Positions 22,987-35,381 of a DNA stretch of 64,000 bases are shown one piece after another (positions within the stretch are counted from its first letter, which is position 1; each line of letters begins with the position of its first letter). The stretch covers positions 155,888,331 to 155,952,330 of the forward strand of contig CM040118.1 in the NCBI GenBank assembly GCA_022559845.1. The letters are read 5' to 3'. This stretch comes from Amorphophallus konjac. Its lineage: Eukaryota; Streptophyta; Magnoliopsida; Alismatales; Araceae. A program made the position numbers and the translations under genes. Below the pieces are notes generated by a model. The model was not told the origin of the DNA, ran no database searches, and saw only the letters and a program-made list of their open reading frames with translations.

Positions 22987-22994
22987 TATTTATA
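22987..22994 (-). promoter_or_regulatory. Putative LTR TATA box
   Basis: TATAAATA on the - strand, about 530 bp inside the LTR from its - strand start, in the context GGCTATAAATAGAACCCC. Similar TATA contexts occur in other LTRs of the window. Confidence 0.5.
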
Positions 22995-23523
22995 GCCAAA
23001 ACTTGGCCAAATTCGTCAAGATTTCTTGCCTAACAATGCCAAACTTTCCAACTCCGAATTAGAAGAAAATTCCAATTTCTCCTCTTAATCTAGCCTTAAT
23101 TTGGTAGGAAACCAATGTAAAAACGGTTGGTCTAAGGTGGCTGGTAGGTAAGGGTTGATTCTTGAGTCACTCTTCTAGAAATGGAGTTATTTTAATCCCT
23201 TAAATACTATATTAAACACATGTTACGAATTTAAGGTTAATTTAACCTTTATTGAATCCTTTAACCATTAATTCAGCCCATTATTGATTAACCAATGGGC
23301 CAATTGTAATCCTAATCCATTATATGGACTTTTATTGAGCTTACTATGATTTTTCTAAGGGTTAGAGTATTTAATTTCTATTTACCTTAAGTAAATTCAA
23401 GTAAATACATTTATCTAGTTTATTTCATATGGTAAAAATATAATTTAATTATTTCATGAAGACTTTAATTAAATAATTCATTGAAAAAAATTATTTGTCA
23501 TTTCTATTTATCGGGTTTCTACA

Positions 23524-24787
23524 TTTACTGTGTGAACGTTAGGTCCGTGCATATGTGTACGTATGACATAGTGAGTCTATGCATGTTTGCCTTAATGCCT
23601 CATCAAGTCTATACAATCTTCATAAATGCCTAAATATCTTATGTCTTGATGGACTAACAAGACAACTGCTTGTGATCGTTAAGGAGGGCGTGTGATCCAA
23701 GGCGGACCGTCCCTGAAAAGAGCTGCCATGTGGAAAGCTACAATGCTCAGATTCTGACACGTGGCTAAGGGTTTCCATAAGTTTCTTGGCAGGTGTGTTC
23801 CCTCCACACGCCCCGTGTGTGAGCCTGTCGGTCCCTGATTGAATATATTTAAGACCTCTCTTCTGTGAACAAATAGATAATGCTGAATCGAAGACATCTG
23901 AGTGGAGATCTGAGAAGAGAAGAAGAGTATAACAAGAGCAGAGCTGAAGAAGAAAAAAAAGAGAGCAAAAGATTCTGAGAGCAAAAGAGCTTGTGAGAAG
24001 AATTGGAGAGACAGTAGTAGTAAGAGTTTGAGAAAGAAGAAAAGGAAGGAAGAGTGAGAGAGCTTGAGGAGAAGAAGATAGAAGACTTTGCTGAAGATTA
24101 GTTTTACTGGACCTTGGATCAAATCCAGGCCAATCAGCTCCTGTGAGAGCTGCAGTTGGTTTACGATTTTTTAGCTTTCAGTCGCTGTGATTTCTTATCT
24201 CCTATTTTTCTTTTTCACCCTTTATTTCAAGCTGTTAGTCAGCATAGCAAGCTGTGACGCTCAACGGTTTCAGAGGAGGATTCCTCTGGTAGGCTAAGCT
24301 ATATTGCCCAGCGGGTCAAGCTGTTAGGCAGCGGATAGCTAAGTTGTATTGCCCAGCGGAAGCATGCTGTGACGCTCAGCTGTTGTAGGCAAGCTGTGAG
24401 GCCCAGCGGTTTAAGCTGTGTATCAGCGGAAGACACACTTTGGTTTGAGTGTGGGGTGGACATAGGTCTACAGACCGAACCACCTAAAAATTCCCTTATC
24501 TACTGTGGTTTGGTTGTCTTATTACGTTAGATGAATGATTAGGCTCGATCTGTCTCTCTATGTCCAGTGAGCATGTTGGTTGCACGTTTTCTGTTTGATT
24601 GAGCGACTCACTATTCTTCAGACTTGGTAGAACCTAGTTTGTTTTAATTCCGCATCTCTGATTGTTACAGTTAATTTTTTATTGGGCAAAATGTTTAAGG
24701 GATTCATTCAACCCCCCTTCTGAATCCGAGCCTTGGTCCTTACTCTTGGTATCAGAGGATACCGTCCAAGACTCATTTGACCCTACA
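23524..24787 (+). repeat. 5' LTR (right part only) of the gag-only Sirevirus
   Basis: Matches 42930-44192 of the 3' LTR over its whole length (about 1.26 kb), ending CCCTACA in both. It holds a TATATTTAAG box (about 23844) and, in U5, the CAGCGG array at 24249-24430. A TTGGTATCAGAGG sequence about 40 bp before the end looks like a primer site but lies inside the LTR. Confidence 0.85.
24249..24430. repeat. CAGCGG / AAGCTGT array in Sirevirus U5, 5' copy
   Basis: Six to seven phrases alternating AAGCTGT(G/T) with (C)CCAGCGG or GCTCAGC, about 25-35 bp apart. The same array is in the 3' LTR at 43638-43840. It lies downstream of the TATA box and so would be transcribed. Confidence 0.7.
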
Positions 24788-24931
24788 ATTGGTATTAGAG
24801 TAGGTCTCTGACTTTCCAGATCCAACGATCTGCATAGGATCCTGTTGCTTTTGGTGCTTTACTGATTTCTGTTATCTTATTCTGGTGCATTACTCATCGA
24901 GCGCTTACTGTTTTAAAATCTGTTTGATACA

Positions 24932-27382
24932 ATGGCATCTTCCATAGTTTTTGATGGTTCTAACTTCGAGAAATGGTTTGGCAGTCTGTGCGGTATTATA
25001 AACTCTATAGATCCAAAACTGTGGAATCTCATTAAACATGGTCCACATGTTTTGCCTCGAGAGGAGAGTAAATGGTCCCAGAAGGACAAACAAAAGAATA
25101 GTGAGAATATAAGAGTTCGGGACATTCTGCTGAATGCTGTAGATATTAATGTCATCTCTTCTATTCCTACCTGTAGGACTGCGAAGGATATCTGGGATTC
25201 AGTGATCATATTTCATGAGAACCAGAAATGTCTTATGGCTAGAGGAAGTACTTCAAGTAATGAAAAAGAAGATCAGGTAAATTCTGAATCTGATTTTGAT
25301 GAAATGACTGTTGATGATTTAAAAGAAATGTATGTTGAATTGTATGAAAAATATAGAAAAGTAAAATCTAAATGCAAAAAATTGAAAAAGAAACAGGATG
25401 CTAGCATGAGCCCATGTTTCGAAAATGTTGACTTTGAAGATCTGAGAGCTGAGAATAATTGTTTGACGAAACAACTAGAAAATCTTGACGCTATCAAATC
25501 TGTGAATATGGAACTTCAGAAAGATATTGAAAATCTGAAAAGAGAATCTGAAACTGAAAATAATCAGAAGAATTCCAAATTTCCTTGTGAAAACTGTAAA
25601 AAGTTGAAGAATTCTTATGATAATTGCTTGTCTGAACTAAAGGAAAGACTTGGTTCGATTGATGATAATCAGTCTCATATCAATAATGTAGTTCAAAATG
25701 AAAAACCCTTGAATGATTTTGAGTGCGTTAGCTCTGAATTGGATGTTCTAAAGTATGAGAATGAATGTCTTAGGAAACAATGTGAAAAACACACAGCTGA
25801 AACAACTTACTCTGATAAATCTGTTTGTAATAAATGTCCATTTCTGAAAGAATTAAATGAAAGCTTTCACAGTGATTTATAATGGCATCAAAACTTAGTT
25901 GCATCCTTGAGGGAAGAAAACAAAAATCTGTTGGATGAAAAACTGGAAACTGAACAAAGAGAGGAAAGGCTGAGTGAAGAGTTGAATTCCAAATCTTATG
26001 ACCATAGTGAATAGATTGAACAATTGAAATTAGAAAATAAGAGACTCAAACATCTCAACTCTGCAATTTCTGAAAAACTCTTAGCCTTAGAAAAAGGAAA
26101 AACTGTTTGTAATGAAGAATCTAAAAAACTGAGCAATCTGGAACAAGAAATTGACAAACATAAAATTGTAAACAAAGTGTTAAAAGAATGTGTGAATTGC
26201 AGTGAACAAGAAATTACTGGCTATGAATTACATATTGCATCCCTAGAAGATGAGATTAAGGACTTAAAGAATTCTTTATCTAAATTTATTAAAGGTCAAG
26301 ATAATTTGGATAAACTGCTAGGGATTAAAGTGAATTTTCAGAAAGAGGGGCTGGGGTATAATCCAGTAAATAAGAAGAGCTTTGGAAACAAAATTCATAC
26401 ATCATTTGTAAGTAGCTCAGAACAAACCAGCATCAAAACTCCATTGGTTTTTCAGTTCACTGCACAGAAAAATCCAAATCTTGCTTCTATTCAGAATAGT
26501 CAGAAACCTACTAAAAAGGCTGAAGGAAATGAAAATTTACAGAACAAGCCTACACACACTCATGTTAAAAATGTGCATGCTGTCCACAACACCAACACAC
26601 ATATTTATGCATATAAGAAGAGAATTTCATGCCATTATTGTGGTAGGCTCGGCCATTTGATGAATGACTGCAAATTGATGATAAAGGATGATCTAAATGC
26701 CAACACAATGCATGCTAGGAACTCAAATGCTAAATCCCATGTTCTAAAACAAACTCATACATTTTAGAATAAAAAAATTCATTGTTTTCATTATGGCAAG
26801 ATGGGCCACATTGTCGCCCACTGTTGGCACAACCAGGGGAGAGGTGTTTATTTCAAATCTACTAAATTCCCTACAAATCAGCATACTGTTGGTAGGAATA
26901 AATCAGTTGTAACTGAAAAATGTTTTGCATGTTTCAATTGTGGAAAGCCAGGTCATAGGGCAATTGAATGCTGGCATGCTCATGGTAGAAAATTTAATTC
27001 TAAATTTGTCAACTTCCTTGCGTAGAAAGATGTTTTTATTCCCGGTCCTAAAGGTAAGCACATTGAGTGCTACAATTGTGGGAAGGATGGCCATACAGTC
27101 AAGGACTGTTGGCGGGCTAAAGAAAGGAAAGTGTTTCATAGGAAGCATGAACACAGGTTTAATTATAACCAGAAATTCAATGCTCATCCTTTCATGCACA
27201 AAAAGCACGTAAAACTTGTTAGTTCATGTTATTATTGTGGTCAGTTAGGACATTCAATGTCTAACAATTTTATGATGAAGTCCGATGATCTATTTTCTCA
27301 GAAAATGTGGAAAGCACCCTCTAGAGGTGCCACTGACAATTTAGGACCCAAGAATTCTTGGGTTCCTAAATTTGTAAAATAA
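24932..27382 (+). pseudogene. Sirevirus-type Gag with long coiled coil and five zinc-knuckle positions
   Basis: One frame runs for 817 codons, interrupted by in-frame stops at 25880, about 26012, 26765 and 27023. The N-terminus (MASSIVFDGSNFEKWFGSLC...) is the Copia gag fold. A long Glu/Lys/Asn-rich coiled coil (about 25260-26320) and a phrase GLGYNPVNKK follow. Five CCHC-type positions come next: CHYCGRLGHLMNDC (26630), CFHYGKMGHIVAHC (26784, second Cys is Tyr), CFNCGKPGHRAIEC (26935), CYNCGKDGHTVKDC (27070) and CYYCGQLGHSMSNN (27227, last Cys is Asn). The end, GPKNSWVPKFVK, matches the usual Sirevirus gag end just before protease, but no protease follows. Gag would package element RNA in the cytoplasm. 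Most plant Copia Gags have one or two knuckles. Because all segments share one frame, the stops look like later decay. Confidence 0.85.
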
Positions 27383-28613
27383 GGAACTGTTCTTGCAGGT
27401 GTGCCTTGGGGCTGAAGAACAAAAAGGGGTAAATAAACCAAGGCAACCAAATTGGTAAAACCCCATGCAGGTAATATTTTGCATTCTTCACATCTGTTCA
27501 ATTGAATTTTTTAGGAACATGTTTTAACTGCCTATCATGTTAAATCTGATTAGTCAAAAGTTTCATGCATACATGTTCTTTTATTTATTTTGACATTTGT
27601 ATTGAGCTACATGAGTTTATTTGTTCATACTTTGAGCTATGTGTGCACATATTCATTGAAGAAATGTTGAATTCATTCCTCATGCACTTATGCTTTGGCA
27701 CCTGAGTGTGCACATAGAAAATGTTAAAAACTCATGAGCACAGTCTGCATATTCATGATGTATGATTGGTCAAACTCCCTGCATGTTGAGTATTGCACAT
27801 GTTGCATTTAAAAACTTCATTCATTACATTTAGTCAGGGGGAGTTTGGTTACCTCTGCATAATGTTCATGACATTCATGTTCAGGAAATATCTCTAGGAG
27901 AGTCATTGCATAGGCATACATGTAGTGAATTGCATTACTTTTTATTAAGTTTTTGAAAAATTTCATAAAGAAGAGAATCACTGCATATAGATAGGGGGAG
28001 CCTTCTAGTGTCATCAATCTTATCTGAATTCCATGTCTACCTCTCCTCTAAGTTGCTGATAAAGAGTTGAACTAGAATTCATTGTTGTCAAGCTGATCTG
28101 TCTGAACTCTAGACTCAGTTATTGATTTCTGAACTGGATAACTCGAGTGCATACCTCCTGCTCCATCCTTGTTAACTCACCGACTCCTTAAAATCTATTT
28201 GACATACAAGCATGTGTTGCAATTCTGCCATTTTATATGCATGCTTGATAATGTCTTCTACTGCTCTCTCAATTAAAATTTCTTGTTGTTTCCAGTGATT
28301 TGCTGCACTGTCAATGTTGATTTATGTGAATGAGGGAAGATTTCAATATGTGTACCCTAATTATAAATCCGACATATCTCTAAAAGAAGAATCTTCTATT
28401 ATACTGGTTTAAGAATGTCTGATGAATCAAATTGATTTAAGTCTAATATATTCATTAAGTTTTGATTTAAAAGTCTTGAAAATATCTGAATCATTATTTT
28501 AATAAATCTTAACCAATTGCTTCATGTAATTTCATGCAAAACCTTCAGAAATCTGAAATTTTAAAACCATGCTTCTCTTTGGTGAAGATACATGTAGAAA
28601 TTATTGTTCTTAA
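27383..28613 (+). other. Non-coding internal region of the gag-only Sirevirus (left part)
   Basis: No open frame with a pol domain on either strand. GGGGGAG polypurine-like motifs occur at about 27837 and 27996. The stretch ends at the 5 bp CTTAA copy (28609-28613) flanking the Copia insertion. Confidence 0.6.
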
Positions 28614-30315
28614 TGTTGTGTAGTGGATAGTGGATCTAGAGGGGAGGGGTGAAAAGATCTGCCCCTCTTTTCGCAATACAACCCTCTATATAGCTAGATA
28701 AGATAAATTGCAGCGGAATATAACTAGCTTATCGAAGAACACTATGATTCACTTGGCACGATGAGCAATCCAATATATCGATTCGAACCTAAGCAAGCAT
28801 CTAGAATGAGCAATCACATAAACAAACCACAACACACAATATTTTAAGGTGGTTCGGACTGAATCCCCAGTCCTACGTCCACCCCTCACCAAATCCGGTG
28901 AGGCTCCACTAGTGCCACGCACTGAACCGCAAATCGGAAAGACCTCCGATTACCTTCCTACTAACCACAGGTAGGGACGTCAACACCGCAGATCGAACAA
29001 CTTCCGATTGCCTTCCTACTAACCACCGGTAGGGAGGATCTTCAGTTTCAATCGTTTGTATGAAATGAAAAAGAACAAATATGAAAACACTCAATCATCA
29101 AACAAGATATAGAATATGCTTAAAAAGAAAAATCTTGTCTGAGATTATTGGAGCTTGATTTGGATGCTTCAATGGTGTCTTCTTCCTTGAGAGATGATCT
29201 TCCTTTAGTTGATGAAGAGGGCTATGGATGTAGCTTTGATCTTCCTTGAAAACCTTGTGAAATCAGCTTCCTTGGATCACCTTGATAGTCTTGCTTGCTT
29301 CTACTCTTGCTTGGAGGTTGATGGCTTCAGATCTTGGCTTGAATCACCTTGGATGGATGAAGAACTCCAGCCCGAAGTACTATTCACGGAGGTGCTACAG
29401 TACCTACGAATCTCCTCCTCTAGCCTCCCTTGATCTCCTTTGATCCAAATGAAGCATTAGGGTTTCTAACCCCTCATGTGTTGGTTTTATAGACTTTGAA
29501 TGGTCCTTGGACATCCCCCAGACCAGATCCACAAATCATGGGAGATTAGGTGAGTTTTGATTAAACAAATCTATGGAAAGGAGCTGGCCACGAGGTGGAA
29601 ATCGAAGTCAAACATGGCTGCATCGGGGCTGGCGGTCGACCTACAGCTTCTGGCGGTCGACCGCTACTAAGAAACTTGCAACCGGATGGTCCCTGGGATT
29701 TTCGGTCGACCGCTGCTGGCTGGCGGTCGACTGCTACTGAAAGACATGCAGACTGGTAGATGCTGGCTGGGGCGATCGACCGCCCCTGTGCTGGCGGTCG
29801 ACCGCCAGCTGGGCAGAACCCGGGCTTGCCCGGGTCGATCCGTTAACCTTCTTAGCTCCGTCGCTTGACTTCTTTAGCAGCCCGTTCATGTCTGTGGCAT
29901 CACCCTTGACTCTCTTGAAGATTTTTGTTGATTATATTGCTCCTATAATCAGAATTTTGTTCCGGGGGCTCCGCCCCTGGAAACCCCCGCAAGGGGCGCT
30001 GCCCCCTTGACCCCCGCGACCTGACCGAGTAGGTCGATCCCCGCGACCTGACCACGCAAGTCGATCCGCGTACGAGGGCGCAACATTGAGCTTTCACCTT
30101 TGCCATTCCCACTGAATTCCTTGTCCATTTAATGGCGTATCTATCATGAACAAAACATCACGCGTGTCAGTCACATGAGAGTGGAAAATATCAATGATTA
30201 ATAGTGTTTAGCCATTATCAAAACCAAGAATATCACAGAACTCATATGACCATAGGATGATGTCGAATGACCCAAGTGACCACAGGATGACTCAAATGAC
30301 CATAGGGACACAACA
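28614..30315 (-). repeat. 3' LTR of the - strand Copia element
   Basis: 1702 bp, the same structure as 37609-39310. On the - strand it runs from TGTTGTGTCCC (30315) to CCACTACACAACA (28614). It contains the CG-rich module (about 29950-30085), the GGCGGTCGACCGCC array (29630-29810) and a TATAAAAC box (29491-29484). Confidence 0.95.
29630..29810. repeat. Dyad-motif array D (GGCGGTCGACCGCC), 3' LTR copy
   Basis: Six units at about 29630, 29651, 29702, 29721, 29771 and 29792. The best is the perfect palindrome GGCGGTCGACCGCC; others lose one or two terminal bases (CGATCGACCGCC, GGCGGTCGACTGC). The central GTCGAC (SalI word) is nearly invariant. The other LTR has the same array at 38625-38805. 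Confidence 0.85.
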
Positions 30316-32150
30316 TTCTCCCCCTTTTTGATGATGGCAACACTGTGAGTCATTGTGTGGCAGTGTGATCTAAGATGGCAAAGTTTATGACATATGCGAC
30401 ATGTGCAGCTCAAGATCCATGAATTAAAGCATGTGAGTACACATATGAATGCGGATATGAATGCTATGTTATGCGACATGTGCAGCTCAATAAAGCATGT
30501 GAATACACATATGAATGCGGATATGAATGCTATGCAATTATGCAAACCCCATCACATATGAAGGCACCAAAGCTCTCACAAAGTTCTCTCCCCCGTGGAC
30601 TCTCTCCCGTCTCCCCCTTTGACAACTCACAAAGGCCGCACAAAGGACGACTGACTCACAACAAAATATTCTCCCCCTTTGATAGCAGCAAAAAGGAGGG
30701 AGAAAGTCGAGAAGGTGACATATGTCTGTGAGATCAGAGCTAAAAGGAGTGAAGAGCAAGCCATTATATGCAAAACTGAAACATGCCGTGAGTAATATAT
30801 ATGGTTCAAAGCTAATGAAACCCGAGATCATCAATAGAGTTCAAAAAGTAGCTACATCCAAGATTTAATAGAAATGAACCAAAAATACATATCATGGCAG
30901 TGTTTAACCTTCCTTTGTCTGATATAACCATATTCAATAACTACAAAGGGAAGAACACAGAAACTAGTATCGAGGCTAAACAATCATGACTAGAGCATGA
31001 AATTGTAGGATTGCAGCATGTTTAATGTTTTTGGAGCTTTTGTATTTGAAGATACATGACTTACTTTTTACGAGCAATCAAGTCTAGTACATGTCTCCAA
31101 GCCGTAAGAATACACGTTGTTTAGATGCCAGTATTCCTAGGTATTTGGTAAGACTGACGGTTATGCTTCAGAATGAACAGAGATAGCAAAGTCACGTCAT
31201 GACATATCCAATCTCATTTCTTTGATGAGAAGATATATTTCTCAGTAATTATGCCATTGCTCTGCCTAGAGTCCAAATGAATTAAGACAGAGATAACAGA
31301 GACACATCATGACATATCATTCGTCACATGATTTGATGACGTGACATATTTCTCCGTGTAATAATATCATTGCTCTGTCAAATTGATTTTCAAGAATTCC
31401 AGCTCATCAAGATGTTTAAAAATAATACTAAGCTTGAGTGTATCACCAAGATTGTCATGAGGTTTGGATTTTCAGATTTCAGGATAGTCATTCAAGACAT
31501 AACATGTAATCTCTAGTTAAAGTCTATTAAAACCACAGAACATTGATGGTTTCAAACAAAATATATCAGAACTACAAGGAAATCATTAAATCTGAACCAT
31601 TTTCATTGAATAGATAATCATCAGTTCATATAATAGAAAGCTCTCACACCATATGTCCGTCAGTCTCATGATCTCATATTCAGACTGTAAGCCATGGAAG
31701 TACAAGAAAGTAAGAAAAGCATCAAGACTCCCCCTAAGGATATGCAATGAATGCATTCAATGAGTTATGTGTGCAAGCAAGTGTAATGATAACTGTCAAG
31801 AGGAGAATGACCTGAACATGCAGGGGTTGACATGAATTTGGTAGACATGAGATGCATGACCCAACACATGGTTGTACACTTATTAAATGCAACAGAATGA
31901 AGATGAAACATATGCATGAATGCTGCAAAGAGACAACTCCCCCTTACTATATGGCCTATATGCGACATTGACACATGGTACTTGGCGGAGGTGAAATCTC
32001 ACGCATATTGAGTGCTTCTAGGCAAGCATAACCTGCCTTTCCATACATCAACATTTGATATACCATGGCCATACAAGAATGATGCTACACAAATCATGCA
32101 ATACATCATGAACATGAATTCAAATTTATTATGCATCATGACATGCAATG
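30316..32150 (-). other. 3' non-coding region of the - strand Copia element, with repeated polypurine motifs
   Basis: Between the RNase H stop and the 3' LTR. On the - strand there are GGGGGAG-type motifs at about 31935, 31725, 30672, 30612, 30592 and 30318, the last being the functional PPT position. Short Cys- and Leu-rich frames at 31734-31974 show no conserved domain. A duplicated phrase (ATGCGACATGTGCAGCTCAA) occurs at about 30395 and 30472. Confidence 0.65.
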
Positions 32151-35100
32151 CTACACCATATGCAAAATGACATATTTGACATATAAACAATGGATGAACA
32201 CACTAATCTGCACAAACACACAACTAAATTGAACATGATCGTCATTTAAATTTTTAGTGGCCTGAGGTCTACAGAAATCAAGCTCCCTTCTGAGTGTTGA
32301 AAACCTGTCATTACACAAGGGCTTGGTGAAAATATCAGCAATTTGATTTGGAGTATCAACAAAATGCAGTTCAAAATTTTTCTTACCGACCTCATCTCTA
32401 ATGAAGTGATGCCTAATCTCAATATGCTTAGTCCTAGAGTGCTGGACTGGATTTTTTACAAGGTTGATAGTACTAGTGTTATCACATAGAATCGGGACAC
32501 AACCAAGATATACTAAGTAGTTTTGGAGTTGGTGTTTAATCCACAACACTTGAGTGCCACAGGTCCCCGCAGTAACATATTCTACCTCTGCGGTTGAGAG
32601 GGCAATCGAGTGTTATTTCTTGGAGGCCCAAGAAACTAAACACCCGTCTAGAAATTGACAATAGCCACTAGTACTCTTACGATCCAGCTTGAATCCAGCG
32701 TAGTCCGCATCAGAATAAGATATAAGAGATAAATCACATGATGACGGATACCACAATCCCAAATCTTGAGTGCCAGTAAGATATCTAAGGATACGTTTGA
32801 CGGCAGTCAAATGGGATTCTCTAGGACTAGCTTGAAATCTAGCACAAAGGCATACACTAAACTGGATATCTGGTCGGGATGCAGTCAAATAAAGAAAAGA
32901 ACCAATCATACCTCTATAGACCTTTGCATCCAACAATTTATCATTTTCATCTGAATCTAGTGAAGTTGAGGTGCTCATAGGAGTTGCAATGATTTTTCTA
33001 TTTGCCATGTCAAATATTTTCAGCAGCTCCTTGATGTATTTGGCTTGACTTATGAAGCAACCATCTTGTCCTTGGTTGACCTGCAAACCGAGAAAGAATT
33101 GGAGTTCTCCCATTAGGCTCATCTCAAATTCGCTAGTCATGAGGTTTACATATTCCTCACACATATCAAATTTAGTAGGACCAAACACAATATCATCAAC
33201 ATAAATTTGAACAATCAAGATGTTCTTACCTTGCTTCTTGGTGAAAAGTGTTTGATCTACCTTACCTCGTGTGTACCCTTTTTCAATGAGGAACGAGCTT
33301 AGTCTCTCATACCAAGCTCTTGGTGCTTGCTTAAGTCCATAAAGTGCCCTGTCTAGTTTGTATATAAAATCTGCATTGTTAGAATTCTCAAATCCAGGGG
33401 GCTTCTCAACATAGACTTCTTCTTTGATCAAGCCATTCAAGAAAGCACTTTTCACATCTATTTGGTACAGCTTTATTCTAAGGGAGCATGTAAAGGCAAG
33501 TAAAATTCTGATAGCTTCAAGTCTAGCAACTGGGGCATAAGATTCATCAAAGTCTACCCCAAACTCTTGATTATACCCTTGAGCCACCAATCTAGCCTTA
33601 TTTCTTATTATCTTGCCATCCTTACTGAGTTTGTTCCTAAAGACCCATTTAGTGCCTATGATAGAATGTGATGAAGGTCTAGGAACAAAATGCCAAACTT
33701 TGTTTCTTGCAAACTAGTTTAACTTGTCTTGCATTGAATTTATCCAGTTTTCATCTTTTAATGTTTCATCAATGTTTTTGGGTTCATGCTGAGAGACAAG
33801 AGCAAGTTGATCTAATTCTTTCACGATCTTAAAATGTGACCTTATTCTGGGTAGGTCATTCAAGCTACCAATGACATTTTCTAAATGATGATCCTTAAGA
33901 ATTCTAATGTTTGTAGCATCATTACCTTCTCTTGGAGCTTGATTCCTTGCGTTGCTTGATTCAGCTCGGTCACCATCTTCTTTTATTTCTTCTTGTGGAG
34001 GATCACTCTTATCCTTCATGCTTAGGAATTCCCCATCTTCATCATTTTTCTTGCAAGAGTTATCATTGTTGGAATCATCATGATATTCATCAAAGGAAAC
34101 ATGGGGTGATTCTTCCACAATTTGACTCTTAATGTTATAAATTATATAAGCCCTAGATCTATCAGAATATCCAAGGAATATACGTTCATCACTTTTGGGC
34201 TCGAATTTATCTAAGTCTCTTTTGTCATTGTTGTGGATGAAGTATTTTGACCCAAATACTTTCATGTGTGTGAGGGAAGGTTTTTTACCTTTCAGTAACT
34301 CATAAGGAGTCTTTTTGGTGTGTGGCCTTACCATAGAGCGGTTGATAATATAACATGCCGAGTTTACCGCTTCATCCCAAAATCTCCTTGGAAGTTGCCG
34401 TTCAGCAAGCATGGTTCTTGTCATCTCTACAAGTGTTCGGTTTCTCCTTTCAACTACACCATTTTGCTCCGGCGTTCTTGGTGAAGAAAATCGGTGTGAA
34501 ATACCTTCAGCCCTGCAAAGATTATAGAAGTTAGCATTTTTCAAATTCACCACCATGATCAGATTGGATCTTGAAAATTTTAAACTCACCGTCCTGCTTT
34601 ATCTTCATGTAGAGTGCTTGAAACTCATCAAAAGCATCATTTTTATGTGTGAGAAAGAAAACCCATGTGAACCTAGAAAAGTCATCCACCAAGACATATC
34701 CATATTTTCTACCACTTAAGCTAGCAGTTCTGGTTGGGCCAAACAGGTCCATATGAATTAGCTCGAGTGGTTTGGATGATGTATTTTCATATCTTCCTTT
34801 GAAAGATTTTCTTGTTTGTTTACCTAGGGCACATACATCACACAACTTATTTTCTTGTTTAAAAGAGAGTTCAGGCAACCCATTCACCATTGAATGTTTT
34901 AACAGTTTATGTAAGACATTGTAGCTAGCATGTCCTAGTCTACGATGCCATAACCATGCAAGTTCAGATTTTGGTGCAGCAAGATAAAGATTTAAATGGG
35001 CAGGATCATCTAAGTCAATGATGTAAACATTGTTGACTCTCTTACCAGAAAATTTTACCTTGTCAGATTTTGGTCAAGGATTCTACATTCATGAGAGTCA

Positions 35101-35375
35101 AACAGCACTTTATGACCTTTATCACACAATTGACTTATACTAAGTAGGTTGTATTTCAAACCTTCAACTAGCAGCACGTTACAAATGGAGTTGGAGAGAT
35201 TCTTACCTACATTACCTGTTCCAATGATTTTTCTCTTGTTGTTCCCTCCAAATCTGACGTATCCTCCTTCCTTTTCCTGCAAGAGACAGAATTTTGATTT
35301 GTCTCCAGTCATATGTCTAGAACAGCCACTATCAAGGTACCACCTATTATGCATGGCTGCAAGACACTCCTGCAC
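32151..35375 (-). pseudogene. Copia pol: protease, integrase, reverse transcriptase, RNase H
   Basis: Protease with WYLDSGCSRHMTGD (about 35345). Integrase has its zinc-binding part WHRRLGHASYN...LCDVCALGK (about 34965-34830) and DDE residues in IHMDLFGP, QSDHGGEF and PEQNGVVERRN (about 34765-34440). RT carries the YVDDIVFGPT active site (about 33200). RNase H has YSDADYAGFKLDRKSTSGY and STAEVEY, ending after DIFTKPL. Integrase before RT is diagnostic of Copia. Lesions: a stop after QNLTR (35055), a frameshift within integrase near 34540 (after GGEFEK), TAG at 33714 between integrase and RT (consistent with CAG to TAG before FARNKVW), and TAA at 32613 before HSIALSTAE (consistent with CAA to TAA). 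The other residues look well preserved, so inactivation seems fairly recent. Confidence 0.95.
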
Positions 35376-35381
35376 AAGTAA

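Larger units (their letters stand above)
16501..23523 (-). mobile_element. Decayed Ty3/Gypsy element (5' LTR, PBS, gag-pol), 3' part cut off
   Basis: On the - strand: 5' LTR 23523-20098 (TGTAGAAACCCGATAAATAG to ...GGGGTGTGACA), PBS 20090-20079, then gag, protease, RT, RNase H and the start of integrase down to 16501. There the LARD-like LTR begins, just after the codons for EWK(stop)DSI. The rest of integrase and the 3' LTR are not in the window. The element in turn begins within the LTR of the gag-only Sirevirus at 23524. Confidence 0.85.
20098..23523 (-). repeat. 5' LTR of the - strand Ty3 element (3426 bp)
   Basis: Bounded by TG...CA (on the + strand TGTCACACCCCGACG to TCGGGTTTCTACA). Contains an A/T-rich CATGCTGAAAATAATTTT array (21355-22030), a GCGCTA/TAGCGC dyad array (22407-22685), a short CCGAGCCGAG-type repeat (about 22271-22300) and, on the - strand, a TATAAATA box at 22994-22987. 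The partner LTR lies outside the surviving part, so the boundary rests on the TG/CA ends, the PBS and the join to Sirevirus LTR sequence at 23524. Confidence 0.75.

Noticed and set aside
23679..24122. Hydrophobic Phe/Leu-rich - strand frame (also at 43181-43528)
   Set aside because: Reverse complement of the GA-rich 5' leader in the Sirevirus LTR; present twice because it is LTR.
24749..24761. TTGGTATCAGAGG taken as the primer binding site, with the LTR ending just before it
   Set aside because: The 3' LTR copy stays alignable for about 40 bp beyond this word to CCCTACA (44192), so the LTR end is later.
28909..29094. Repeated ORFs at 28909, 29209, 29686 and their twins at 37904, 38204, 38681
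   Set aside because: All are shadows within the two copies of the same Copia LTR.
31734..31974. Cys/Leu-rich frames as an envelope-like gene of the - strand Copia element
   Set aside because: Short, overlapping in different frames, no signal peptide plus anchor arrangement, and located in the A/T-rich region with polypurine motifs.
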